Shown piece by piece: positions 54,606 to 64,000 of a DNA stretch of 64,000 nt; position 1 is the stretch's first letter; the number at the start of each line of letters is the position of its first letter. Origin of the DNA: Actinoplanes sp. SE50/110 (GTDB taxonomy: Bacteria > Actinomycetota > Actinomycetes > Mycobacteriales > Micromonosporaceae); NCBI RefSeq assembly GCF_900119315.1, contig NZ_LT827010.1, forward strand, positions 1,968,001-2,032,000, written 5' to 3'. A program made the translations under genes and the position numbers. Below the pieces are notes generated by a model, which worked only from the letters and a program-made list of their open reading frames with translations, was not told the DNA's origin and did no database searches.

Positions 54606-54900
54606 ACCCGAAGCCTATTCACCGGAGTGCCGACGGTGGCGCCGGGCCACGCGTGTTCGCCGTCGCAGACCGTGATCGACGCCGCCCTTGCCCACCGTCC
54701 GTTCGCTCCCTGCCCGTGTCGAGGTGCCCGGCAAAGGGAGGTGGCCCGGGGTTGTCTCGTGGCCGGCGCAGGGCCGGGGTTGCGGGCGCCGGGGCGGCCG
54801 GGATCGCCGCGGGACGAGATCTCGGGAGTGGACCGGGCGCTGCAACCGGGCGGTTGACCGCGGACTCCCGGGTGGGCCCGGATGTTCGACGGCGCGTCGT
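54606..54900. other. ~300-bp gap between divergent genes
   Basis: Apart from the TAGGCT box of the DUF2630 gene at its left end, no feature recognised. Confidence 0.4.
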
Positions 54901-54906
54901 TACGGT
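54901..54906 (+). promoter_or_regulatory. -10 box of a leaderless gene
   Basis: TACGGT, 6 nt before GTG 54913. Confidence 0.5.
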
Positions 54907-54912
54907 GGGGTG

Positions 54913-55311
54913 GTGAACGATGACGAGCCGGTGGAGCTCCGGCCGATTCTCCGTGATCTGCGTGTCGCCTCGCCGATGCGGGTCACCGTGGCGGAGACGA
55001 CAGGGCGGGGGAGCGGCGGGGCGGCAGCTTCCGGGCAGCCGGAGTTCTGGCTGCGGGTGGCGGGCGCTTCGGGGCTCGTCGGTCATGTGCCGCATCCGGC
55101 GGATCCCCTGTACCAGCGGGTGGCCACGGCGGCCGATCAGCTGCACGACTGGCTTCTGGAATGCCTACCGGAACTGGGACTCCCGGCAGTCTGGCCGGAA
55201 TGCCCGGAACATCCCGCCACCCACCCGCTGACGGTCGGGATCGCGGACGACGTCCCGGTCTGGAAATGCCCGCGTACCGGAACGGTCCACGCCGAGCTCG
55301 GAGCGCTCTAG
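54913..55311 (+). CDS. conserved protein of unknown function
   Basis: 132 residues. Blocks: FWLRVAGASGLVGHVPHPADPLYQRVATAADQLHDWLLECL, then LPAVWPECPEHPATHPLTVGIADDVPVWKCPRTGTVHAELGAL, with CPEHPATH and WKCP suggesting a partial metal-binding knuckle (Cys-x2-His ... Cys-Pro). Family not recognised. GTG 54913 preferred over adjacent GTG 54910 by spacing from TACGGT. Confidence 0.8.
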   Translation: MNDDEPVELRPILRDLRVASPMRVTVAETTGRGSGGAAASGQPEFWLRVAGASGLVGHVPHPADPLYQRVATAADQLHDWLLECLPELGLPAVWPECPEHPATHPLTVGIADDVPVWKCPRTGTVHAELGAL

Positions 55312-55344
55312 CCGAGGTTGCCCGGGGAACGCCGGAAAGGGAGA

Positions 55345-55376
55345 GCGCCCCGCCCTCCCTGGGGAGAGCGGGGCGC
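55345..55376. terminator. bidirectional terminator between convergent genes
   Basis: GCGCCCCGC/GCGGGGCGC stem extended by inner CTCC/GGAG pairing, located between the 54913 gene and the acn 3' end. Confidence 0.75.
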
Positions 55377-55422
55377 CGCCGCATCAGTGGGTCGAGGAGC
55401 GACCCGCCGGTTCAGCAGATCT

Positions 55423-58194
<2,772 letters not shown>

Positions 58195-58258
58195 CGTCAT
58201 CTCCTTCACACCCAGCGACTGGAAGTCAAGTCTTTCGCACCGAAAGGGCGACCTTCGG

Positions 58259-58274
58259 GTTAGGTTTGCCTAAC
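58259..58274. promoter_or_regulatory. candidate DtxR/IdeR iron box upstream of acnA
   Basis: GTTAGGTTTGCCTAAC, palindromic with 6-bp arms, matching the left 15 bases of the TTAGGTTAGGCTAACCTAA iron box with one mismatch or two. 65 bp upstream of the acnA start. Confidence 0.5.
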
Positions 58275-58298
58275 TCTCGGTTGTGCGTGTCCGGTAAA

Positions 58299-58309
58299 CC
58301 GTACGTCCG
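58299..58309. promoter_or_regulatory. AcnR operator upstream of acnA
   Basis: CCGTACGTCCG followed by TCTTGCTA; 17 of 20 positions match the sequence at 51096 upstream of acnR (CCGTACGTACG followed by GCTTCCTA). 105 bp upstream of acnA. Confidence 0.6.
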
Positions 58310-58399
58310 TCTTGCTAGCCATCGCAAGGCGGGGTCCACGTGCTGATCCTTCCAGCCGTCCACGTTTGGTTCCGTCGATTCCCGGGAACGCGCCACGCC

Positions 58400-58789
58400 A
58401 TGACGACCCAGGCGGATCTGGATCAGCTCACCGACTTCTTCGGCCGCTACGGCGCGGCGCTCACCATCGGCGACGTGGTCGGCATCGCAGGCTGTCACGC
58501 CCTGCCCGGGATGGTGGTGGCCGACTCGTACAGCTTCACGTTCAGCTCGCCGGCCGCCGTCGCGCTCTCCTTCCTGGGCGCCGCGCCCACCTATCGGGAA
58601 CAGCGGATCGTCGCGGCGCATGCGCAGATCCTCGGGGTGCAGCGGATCTCGGCGGCGCTCGCCATGGTCGAGGTGGAGTGGGAGTACCTGGACAGTGAGG
58701 GTGGGGCGGTCCCCGGCGAGCGGTACCGGTACCTGGTCCGGATCGGGGCCGACGGCCCGCTGATCACCACGGTGATCGCTTCCCGCTGA
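58400..58789 (+). CDS. SnoaL/NTF2-like protein
   Basis: 129 residues: TTQADLDQLTDFFGRYGAALTIGDVVGIAGCHALPGMVVADS then a beta-rich half (ALAMVEVEWEYLD, RYRYLVRIGADGPLITTVIA) typical of NTF2-like domains. Function unknown. ATG 58400 chosen; GTG 58340 would add 20 residues. Divergent from acnA. Confidence 0.8.
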   Translation: MTTQADLDQLTDFFGRYGAALTIGDVVGIAGCHALPGMVVADSYSFTFSSPAAVALSFLGAAPTYREQRIVAAHAQILGVQRISAALAMVEVEWEYLDSEGGAVPGERYRYLVRIGADGPLITTVIASR

Positions 58790-58996
58790 CACCCGGCGGC
58801 AACGAGTCCCGGCACGGGCGCCTCCGCGCGGCTCCGGCCTCGCTCGGATGCGGGGACGGGGTCGAGGTTCTGCCCATCGGGATCAGGTGCGGCGCGGCGG
58901 TCCTTCGTCGGGTGCGCCCGGAGAGCCGGAGGTCGATGAAGGCTGGTGCTACATTGCGCCGCATGCCGTCCGTGGGGCGGCAGAGTGGAGGTTGCG

Positions 58997-59485
58997 GTGC
59001 GGTTCCAGCGGGTCCTGTGCGCGGTTGCCCTGACCGGGCTGGTGGCCGGCTGCACCTCCACCGCCCCCGACGAGCCGAAGTTCACCCAGCCGTCGGTGGC
59101 CGCCTCGGCGCCGCCCTGGACTGAGCCGGACGCGTATTCCTATGTGCTGACCCGGGGCTGCGACGCGGCCAAGCCGGCCGGGCGTTACCGGGCGAAGGTG
59201 CGCGCCGGGCAGGTGGCCGGCGCGACCCGGATCGGGACGCCGGATGCGCCGAACCCGTCGGCCGACGTCGATCTGGGCCCGGTCACCGGCGAGCAGGGTG
59301 AGGAGATCGACGTGCCGACCCTGGCCGGGCTGCTGGAGATGGCGCGGACCACCGCGGACGACGGTGGTCAGGTGACCACCGAGTTCGACGTCAAGGACGG
59401 CCACCCGGTCCGGGTCACCCTGAACACGACCGGCGCCGCGGACGGGGCCGAGTGCTGGAGCGTCAGCGACTACCGGATCGGGTAG
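58997..59485 (+). CDS. lipoprotein, DUF6174-like
   Basis: 162 residues. Signal peptide MRFQRVLCAVALTGLVAGC with lipobox LVAGC (Cys19), Pro/Ser-rich linker, then a domain starting DAYSYVLTRGCDAAKPAGRYRAKVRAGQVAG and ending AECWSVSDYRIG, which looks like DUF6174. Two Cys (RGCD, AECW) may form a disulfide. Secreted, lipid-anchored, function unknown. GTG 58997 has GGAGG 5 nt upstream. Confidence 0.85.
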   Translation: MRFQRVLCAVALTGLVAGCTSTAPDEPKFTQPSVAASAPPWTEPDAYSYVLTRGCDAAKPAGRYRAKVRAGQVAGATRIGTPDAPNPSADVDLGPVTGEQGEEIDVPTLAGLLEMARTTADDGGQVTTEFDVKDGHPVRVTLNTTGAADGAECWSVSDYRIG

Positions 59486-59516
59486 CTCACCGGTGCGACG
59501 CGTCGCACCGGTGAGC
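59485..59516. terminator. 32-bp perfect palindrome, bidirectional terminator
   Basis: GCTCACCGGTGCGACG and its exact complement abut, directly after the lipoprotein stop and 7 nt before the convergent pepP stop. Confidence 0.8.
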
Positions 59517-59523
59517 GGAGTCC

Positions 59524-60996
59524 TCAGCCGGGCAGGCGCGGGCCGGCCTCGCGCTGTGCCGCCAGCCACGACTCGACCTCGGCAGAGGTACGGGGCAGGC
59601 CGTCCGACAGGTTGCGGCAGCCGTCCGCGGTGACCACCACGTCGTCCTCGATCCGGATGCCGACGCCGCGCAGCTCGGCCGGGACCAGCTCGTCCTCGGG
59701 CTGGAAGTACAGCCCGGGCTCGACGGTCAGCACGTAGCCCTCGGCGAGCGGACCGTCCCGGTACGTCTCGTTCCGCGCGTTCGCGCAGTCGTGCACGTCG
59801 ATGCCGAGCATGTGGCCGAAGCCGTGCAGGGTCCACCGACGGTAGACGGTGCTGTCCTCGGCCATCGCCTCGTCGACGCTGACCGGGAGCAGGTCCAGGT
59901 CGTGCAGACCCTCGGCGAGCACCCGCATGCACGCCTGGTGCACGTCCTTGAACAGCACACCGGGACGGATCGCGTCCATCCCGGCCTGCTGCGAGGCGTG
60001 GACGATGTCGTACACCTGGCGCTGCAGGGGGGTGAACGTGCCGGAGACCGGGACCGTGCGGGTCACGTCGGCGGTGTAGAAGTTGTGGCCCTCCACGCCC
60101 ATGTCCATCAGCAGCAGCTCGCCCGGCGTGGTCACGCCGGTGTTGCGGACCCAGTGCAGGATCGTCGCGTGCGCGCCGGCGCCGACGATCGAGCCGTAGC
60201 CCAGGTCGTTGCCGTCGTGTCGGGCGCGCAGCCCGAAGACGCCCTCCAGCAGCCGCTCCTTGACCCCGCGGTCGGCCGGCAGGACCCGGGCCACGTCCTC
60301 GAAGCCGAGCACCGTGGCGTCGATCGCGGCCTGCAACTGGGCGATCTCCCACTCGTCCTTGACCAGCTTCAGCTCGGAGAGCACCCAGGCCAGCTCGCGG
60401 TCGCGGGGTTTGGCCCGGTCGGGCTCGTAGGCCAGCACGGTCCGGTCGACGTTCGGGTCGAGGCCGCGCAGCACCCGGGTGCGGCCCGGGGCGGACTGGG
60501 CCAGCGCCGAGCCCAGGTGGCCCAGCGAGGCGGTCTCCAGGCCCAGCTCGGTCGATTTCTCGGCGAGCGTGTGGGTGCGGCCGATCCACAGCTCGCCGTT
60601 GCGGTCGCGGAAGAAGCGGTCGCTCTCCTTGGAGTTGCGCTCCCGGGTGAACAGCACCGCCTCGTGGCCGGACGCGGTCGGGTGCAGGATCAGCACGCTG
60701 TCCGGATCACGGTCGCCGGTCAGGTAGAAGAAGTCGCTGCCCGGGCGGAACGGGTAGTCGGTGTCGTTGGCGCGCACCTTCTCGTTGCCGCTCGGGATGA
60801 TCAGCGTCTCGCCGGGGAACGCCTCGGAGAGCGCGGCACGGCGCTTGGCGTAGTTCGGCACCTCGGGCAGCGGGGCGACCGCGATCGGGTCCTCGCGCCA
60901 ACCGGTGCGCATGAACGCCAGGAACGCCTCCGGGAAGGCCGGGTCGTGGGACTCCGTCTTGGGGGCGGGCTGTGTGCCGCCGTCCTGCTGCGCCAT
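59524..60996 (-). CDS. pepP: Xaa-Pro aminopeptidase (aminopeptidase P family)
   Basis: Removes N-terminal residues ahead of proline. 490 residues: N-terminal creatinase domain (RRAALSEAFPGETLIIPSG, YLTGDRDPDSVLIL), then pita-bread catalytic fold with metal ligands in LMDMGVEG, DVTRTVPVSG, HGFGHMLGIDVHD, TVEPGLYF and IRIEDDVVVT. ATG 60996 has GGAGG about 10 nt upstream. Confidence 0.95.
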   Translation of the reverse strand: MAQQDGGTQPAPKTESHDPAFPEAFLAFMRTGWREDPIAVAPLPEVPNYAKRRAALSEAFPGETLIIPSGNEKVRANDTDYPFRPGSDFFYLTGDRDPDSVLILHPTASGHEAVLFTRERNSKESDRFFRDRNGELWIGRTHTLAEKSTELGLETASLGHLGSALAQSAPGRTRVLRGLDPNVDRTVLAYEPDRAKPRDRELAWVLSELKLVKDEWEIAQLQAAIDATVLGFEDVARVLPADRGVKERLLEGVFGLRARHDGNDLGYGSIVGAGAHATILHWVRNTGVTTPGELLLMDMGVEGHNFYTADVTRTVPVSGTFTPLQRQVYDIVHASQQAGMDAIRPGVLFKDVHQACMRVLAEGLHDLDLLPVSVDEAMAEDSTVYRRWTLHGFGHMLGIDVHDCANARNETYRDGPLAEGYVLTVEPGLYFQPEDELVPAELRGVGIRIEDDVVVTADGCRNLSDGLPRTSAEVESWLAAQREAGPRLPG

Positions 60997-61032
60997 CGTG
61001 GGGTGCCTCCGTTCACTAGCGGTAGGCCGACG

Positions 61033-61587
61033 TTACCGCCCACCGGTGCCGTTGCCGAACGGCAGGTTCAGGCAACCGACCCGGGCCCCGGCGGTGCCGG
61101 CCGTGCCCGGCCCGGTCCGGGTCGGCTCGGCGTGCAGGATCAGCGAGCGGGGCGGCTGCTCGTGGGCGAACATCCAGTGCTGCTCGCGACGGACCACCGC
61201 GCCGCCGTGCGCGTCGGCGGTGAAGTCCAGCCAGATCTCGTTCGACGGGTTGGCGTACCGCGGATCGCCGTCGCCGGCCGCGGCCGGAGCGTGGTGGTGC
61301 TGGAAGTGTGGGCCGGCCGCCGACGGATTCTTCCCACAGCCGGCGACGTGCATGTGCGCGCCGTAGGTGTGGCCCGGCACCAGGCCGGTGACCTCCAGAC
61401 GGATCCACAGGTTCTGCCCGGTGGAGCTGAACTCGACCAGGGCGGTGGCGCCCGGCGGGACCAGCGCGGCATCGTAGGTGATCGCCTGGCGGCCGGCTTT
61501 CCAGGGCAGGAAGACGGCCGGCCCGGGAGCCGGGACGGCCATCCCCATGCTGAGGCCGGCCAGGACGGTGGGCAAGATGCGGAACAT
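61033..61587 (-). CDS. Cu/Zn superoxide dismutase family protein, secreted
   Basis: 184 residues with an N-terminal signal (MFRILPTVLAGLSMGMAVPAP). Cu-ligand motifs HMH in YGAHMHVAGCG, GPHFQHHH, and SLILHA are present, and Cys pair GCG/VGCL can form the SOD disulfide. The zinc-loop residues are not conserved (ANPSNEIWLDFTADAHG lacks the usual His and Asp). Possibly a copper-only or non-dismutase member. ATG 61587 lies 6 nt after GACAAT, likely leaderless. Confidence 0.88.
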   Translation of the reverse strand: MFRILPTVLAGLSMGMAVPAPGPAVFLPWKAGRQAITYDAALVPPGATALVEFSSTGQNLWIRLEVTGLVPGHTYGAHMHVAGCGKNPSAAGPHFQHHHAPAAAGDGDPRYANPSNEIWLDFTADAHGGAVVRREQHWMFAHEQPPRSLILHAEPTRTGPGTAGTAGARVGCLNLPFGNGTGGR

Positions 61588-61693
61588 CCCGCAATTGTCT
61601 CAAAAGCGGATTTATCCGGTGACAGAACCTCAGGCTGGATTTCCCCGCGCGCTCGCGCGAGGCTTTCGGCATCGAAGGCGGAGAGGACACGGC

Positions 61694-62629
61694 ATGGGGT
61701 ACGCGGTGGTGCTGGGCGAAGCGCTGATCGATCTGCTGGAGGCTGAGCGCGGCGGCGAGTTGATCTATCGGCAGGCGATCGGTGGCGCGCCGCTCAACGT
61801 GGCGGTGGCGGTGGCCCGACTCGGCGGCCGGGTGGAGTACGCCGGCACGCTCGGCACGGACGTACTCGGCGACCGGATCGCCGCCTTCCTGGCCGAGGCC
61901 GGCGTCGGTGCCGCCGGGGTGCGCCGGGTCGCGGTGCCGACCACGCTCGCGGTGACCACCTTCCAGGGCGCCGAGCCGGCGTTCACCTTCTACGGCGAGC
62001 CGCCGTCGTACGCCCTGCTCACCGCGGACGATCTGGACCCGGCCACGCTGGCCGGCGGGGACCTGCTCTACACCGGGTCGATCTGCCTGCTCCGCGAGCC
62101 GTTCCGGACGGCCGCCCGGCGGGCGTGGGCGGACTTCACCGGATTGCGGGTCTTCGATCCCAACGTACGCCCGAAGCTGCTGCCCGACGCGGCCGCCGTG
62201 ACCGCCCTGCGCGACCTGGTCGAGGAGTTCTTCGCCACGGCCGACCTGGTGAAACTCAGCTCGGCCGACGTCGAGCTGCTCTACGGCGACGCCGATGTGG
62301 CCGCCGCGGCGCGGCGGATCCGGGCGCTGGGTGCCGGCGCGGTCGTGGTCACCTGCGGGGCCCGCGGCGCGCACATCGCCGCGGCCGGTGACGCGGTGCT
62401 GGTGCCGGCCCCGGTGGTGGCCGCGGTCGACGCCACCGGCGCCGGGGACTCGGTGATGGGTGCGCTGGTCAGCCGGCTGCTGGCCGAGGGCCGCCCGGCG
62501 GATGCGGCCGGCTGGCGGCGGCAGGTGCGTTTCGCGCTCGCGGTGGCCGCGCTGGTCTGCGAACGCCCGGGCGGCGCCACCGCGATGCCGACCCCGGCCG
62601 AGGTGACCGCCCGCTGGGGCGAGCTTTGA
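61694..62629 (+). CDS. PfkB family carbohydrate kinase (fructokinase-like)
   Basis: 311 residues, ribokinase fold. VVLGEALIDLL, GGAPLNVAVAVARLG (PfkB signature 1), FDPNVRPKLL and catalytic VDATGAGDSVMGAL (signature 2). The RPKLL and GAPLNVA blocks fit fructokinases. ATG 61694 has GGAGAGG 8 nt upstream. Confidence 0.92.
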   Translation: MGYAVVLGEALIDLLEAERGGELIYRQAIGGAPLNVAVAVARLGGRVEYAGTLGTDVLGDRIAAFLAEAGVGAAGVRRVAVPTTLAVTTFQGAEPAFTFYGEPPSYALLTADDLDPATLAGGDLLYTGSICLLREPFRTAARRAWADFTGLRVFDPNVRPKLLPDAAAVTALRDLVEEFFATADLVKLSSADVELLYGDADVAAAARRIRALGAGAVVVTCGARGAHIAAAGDAVLVPAPVVAAVDATGAGDSVMGALVSRLLAEGRPADAAGWRRQVRFALAVAALVCERPGGATAMPTPAEVTARWGEL

Positions 62630-62650
62630 GCCCGACCCCGCCGGACCGGC

Positions 62651-63043
62651 TCAGTCGCCGAGCGCCTTGGCGATGAAGCGCTGCCGGTCGACGATCGCGC
62701 GGTCGATCCGGACCTCGGCGATCACGGTGGCGCCGTCGCGCACCGTCACGTCGAAGGCCAGCGTGCGCCCGTCCACCCGGGTCAGTGCGGCCTGGGCGGT
62801 CACCGTCCGGCCGACGGCGGCCGGAGCGTGGTGGTCGATCGCGGCACGGACGCCGACGGTGGTGATGCCGCCGGGCAGGTGGCGGGCGGTGGCGGCGACC
62901 GTGGCGGCCTCGGCCAGCGCCAGAACCCGGGGCGTGGCCAGCACCGGGACGTCACCGGACCCGAGGGACTGGGCGGTGTCGGCATCGGTGACGGTCAACT
63001 CGACCCGGGCGCTGAGGCCGGGAGCGAACTCCGGGAGCTCCAT
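62651..63043 (-). CDS. hotdog-fold thioesterase, FlK-like
   Basis: 130 residues. VTDADTAQSLGSGDVPVLATPRVLALAEAA and the central VGVRAAIDHHAPAAVGRTVTAQAAL match the fluoroacetyl-CoA-thioesterase (FlK/COG5496) family. Probable acyl-CoA thioesterase, substrate unknown. ATG 63043 lies 6 nt after TAAGCT (63055-63050 minus), which overlaps the PH gene's stop codon. Confidence 0.9.
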   Translation of the reverse strand: MELPEFAPGLSARVELTVTDADTAQSLGSGDVPVLATPRVLALAEAATVAATARHLPGGITTVGVRAAIDHHAPAAVGRTVTAQAALTRVDGRTLAFDVTVRDGATVIAEVRIDRAIVDRQRFIAKALGD

Positions 63044-63052
63044 GCCGACAGC

Positions 63053-64000
63053 TTAGGCCGGTGCCGGGCGTTGCCAGGGGGAGTCGTCGGCCGGCTGACC
63101 GCCGGCCGGCGCCGGGGCGGGCACCGCGGCGGGGCCGGGACGGCGGGCGTGGCGGGCCCGGCGGGCCAGCTCGTCGGCGAGCGCCCACGCCTCGGCCAGG
63201 TCACGGTCGCGGGCCACGCCGGAGCGTCCGCCGGCCGCGTCCGCGTACACCGTGGCGACCCGCAGCAGGCGCTGCAGCGGACCCTGCTCGACCCGGACGC
63301 TCTGCAGCCGGGCGTACGGCACCACCGTCATCTCCCGGGACACCCGGCCGCCGCGGGTGACCAGCACGTCGGGGTGCAGGCCGACGCCCATGAAGCGCAG
63401 CTCGAACGGGTGCAGCCAGCGGACCCGCGGCGGCGGCGGGGAGGTGGCCAGGGTGGCCAGGTCGACGCCGGGCAGCACGGCGCCAATCAGCAGCCGGGCG
63501 GCGGCCGGGTCACCGACCGGGAGCAGCCGGTCCGAGCCGCTGTCCCGGCCGTGCTCCGGGTTGTGATAACCGGCGACGTCGAGCTGCAGGTGCAGCCAGC
63601 CGGTCAGCCGCCACAGGAACGGCCAGGTGACCCGGACCGCCTGCACCCGGTGCAGCGGCACCACCTGGCTGCGGGTCTCGGTCAGGCCGTAGCGCAGCAG
63701 CAGCCGGCCGCCGGCGTCGCGGGCCAGCCGGAAATCCCAGTCGCGCAGCACCCGACGGATCGGCTGGAGCAGCACCCCGGCCATCGCGGTGACGGTGCTG
63801 GCGATCCCGATGAAGGTCCACGACCCCTCCATCACGAACTGGGTGATCACCCAGGCGACGCCGATCGGCAGCAGGAAGGCCTGCGGGGTGAGCAGCTGAC
63901 TGAACAGCAGCTGCCGGTTGCGTACCGCCAGAAGGAGATTCTCCTGGGGGACCGCGGGCAGCGGGAGGGGAGCCGACCCGGAGAGGGACAGCAGTCGCTC
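63053..64000 (-). CDS. PH domain-containing membrane protein, 5' end beyond window
   Basis: Partial: the frame is open to the right edge without a start that fits. At least 316 residues are present. Two hydrophobic segments (about QLLTPQAFLLPIGVAWVITQF and WTFIGIASTVTAMAGVLL) are followed by a bacterial PH domain (RLLLRYGLTETRSQVVPLHRVQAVRVT) and a second one (DVLVTRGGRVSREMTVVPYARLQSVRVEQGPLQR), as in YdbT/DUF304 proteins. Ends in a Pro/Ala-rich tail. Function: membrane-associated, unknown. Confidence 0.85.
   Translation of the reverse strand, partial: ERLLSLSGSAPLPLPAVPQENLLLAVRNRQLLFSQLLTPQAFLLPIGVAWVITQFVMEGSWTFIGIASTVTAMAGVLLQPIRRVLRDWDFRLARDAGGRLLLRYGLTETRSQVVPLHRVQAVRVTWPFLWRLTGWLHLQLDVAGYHNPEHGRDSGSDRLLPVGDPAAARLLIGAVLPGVDLATLATSPPPPRVRWLHPFELRFMGVGLHPDVLVTRGGRVSREMTVVPYARLQSVRVEQGPLQRLLRVATVYADAAGGRSGVARDRDLAEAWALADELARRARHARRPGPAAVPAPAPAGGQPADDSPWQRPAPA

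Overview
The window is about 70% GC with dense operons, frequent GTG/TTG starts and a classic high-GC Gram-positive gene set (whiA, rbpA, opcA, acnR, a mycothiol-type DinB enzyme, acVLRF1, sufR-sufBDCSU). Gene order (uvrA - Rieske lipoprotein - uvrC - rapZ - yvcK - whiA - gap - pgk - tpiA - secG - rbpA, then pgl/opcA/zwf/tal/tkt opposite, then ctaB/ctaA and the suf operon) is that of an actinobacterial chromosome core, most likely Micromonosporaceae (Actinoplanes-like). The genus is an inference from gene order and protein flavour, not from a search. No tRNA, rRNA, insertion sequence, prophage or CRISPR array was seen.

Layout: 1-1.85 kb polytopic membrane protein; 2-8.1 kb nucleotide excision repair (uvrA, uvrC) flanking a Tat-type Rieske lipoprotein; 8.2-11.3 kb rapZ-yvcK-whiA; 11.6-15.4 kb glycolysis (gap-pgk-tpiA), secG and rbpA; 15.4-16.5 kb a divergent GNAT/VOC pair; 16.5-23.1 kb, minus strand, the pentose phosphate operon tkt-tal-zwf-opcA-pgl; 23.4-26.9 kb heme O synthase, a small-protein/ATP-grasp pair and heme A synthase; 27.0-33.9 kb sufR-sufB-sufD-ferredoxin-sufC-sufS-sufU-sufT; 34-42.8 kb accessory genes interspersed with three tandem-repeat arrays (60 bp, 44 bp, ~53 bp periods); 43-48 kb ABC-F ATPase, small HTH protein, enoyl-CoA hydratase, ABC exporter; 48-54.6 kb DNA repair (Mug), two SDRs, XRE and TetR (AcnR-type) regulators, a HAD protein, a RIO kinase; 54.9-64 kb aconitase and assorted enzymes, ending in a PH-domain membrane protein cut by the right edge.

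The most striking signals are regulatory. (i) Both uvrA and uvrC carry a TTGTC-type element 8 nt from a TAnnnT -10 box, the layout of the RecA-independent (PafBC) DNA damage promoter. (ii) The AcnR-type repressor gene and the aconitase gene 4.4 kb away share a nearly identical GTAC-centred operator, and the aconitase upstream region also holds an iron-box-like palindrome. (iii) At least a dozen genes have a TAnnnT hexamer exactly 6-7 nt before the start codon and no Shine-Dalgarno, implying widespread leaderless mRNAs, including two divergent genes whose -10 boxes overlap and a 6-residue leader peptide ahead of an ABC-F gene. (iv) The last suf gene encodes a SufT with an unusual N-terminal tail of 21 histidines in 48 residues. 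(v) A HAD-fold protein lacks its catalytic nucleophile.

Functionally the region is mostly housekeeping: carbon flow through glycolysis, pentose phosphate pathway and the TCA entry enzyme aconitase; Fe-S assembly that supplies aconitase and the Rieske proteins; heme A for cytochrome oxidase; and DNA repair.
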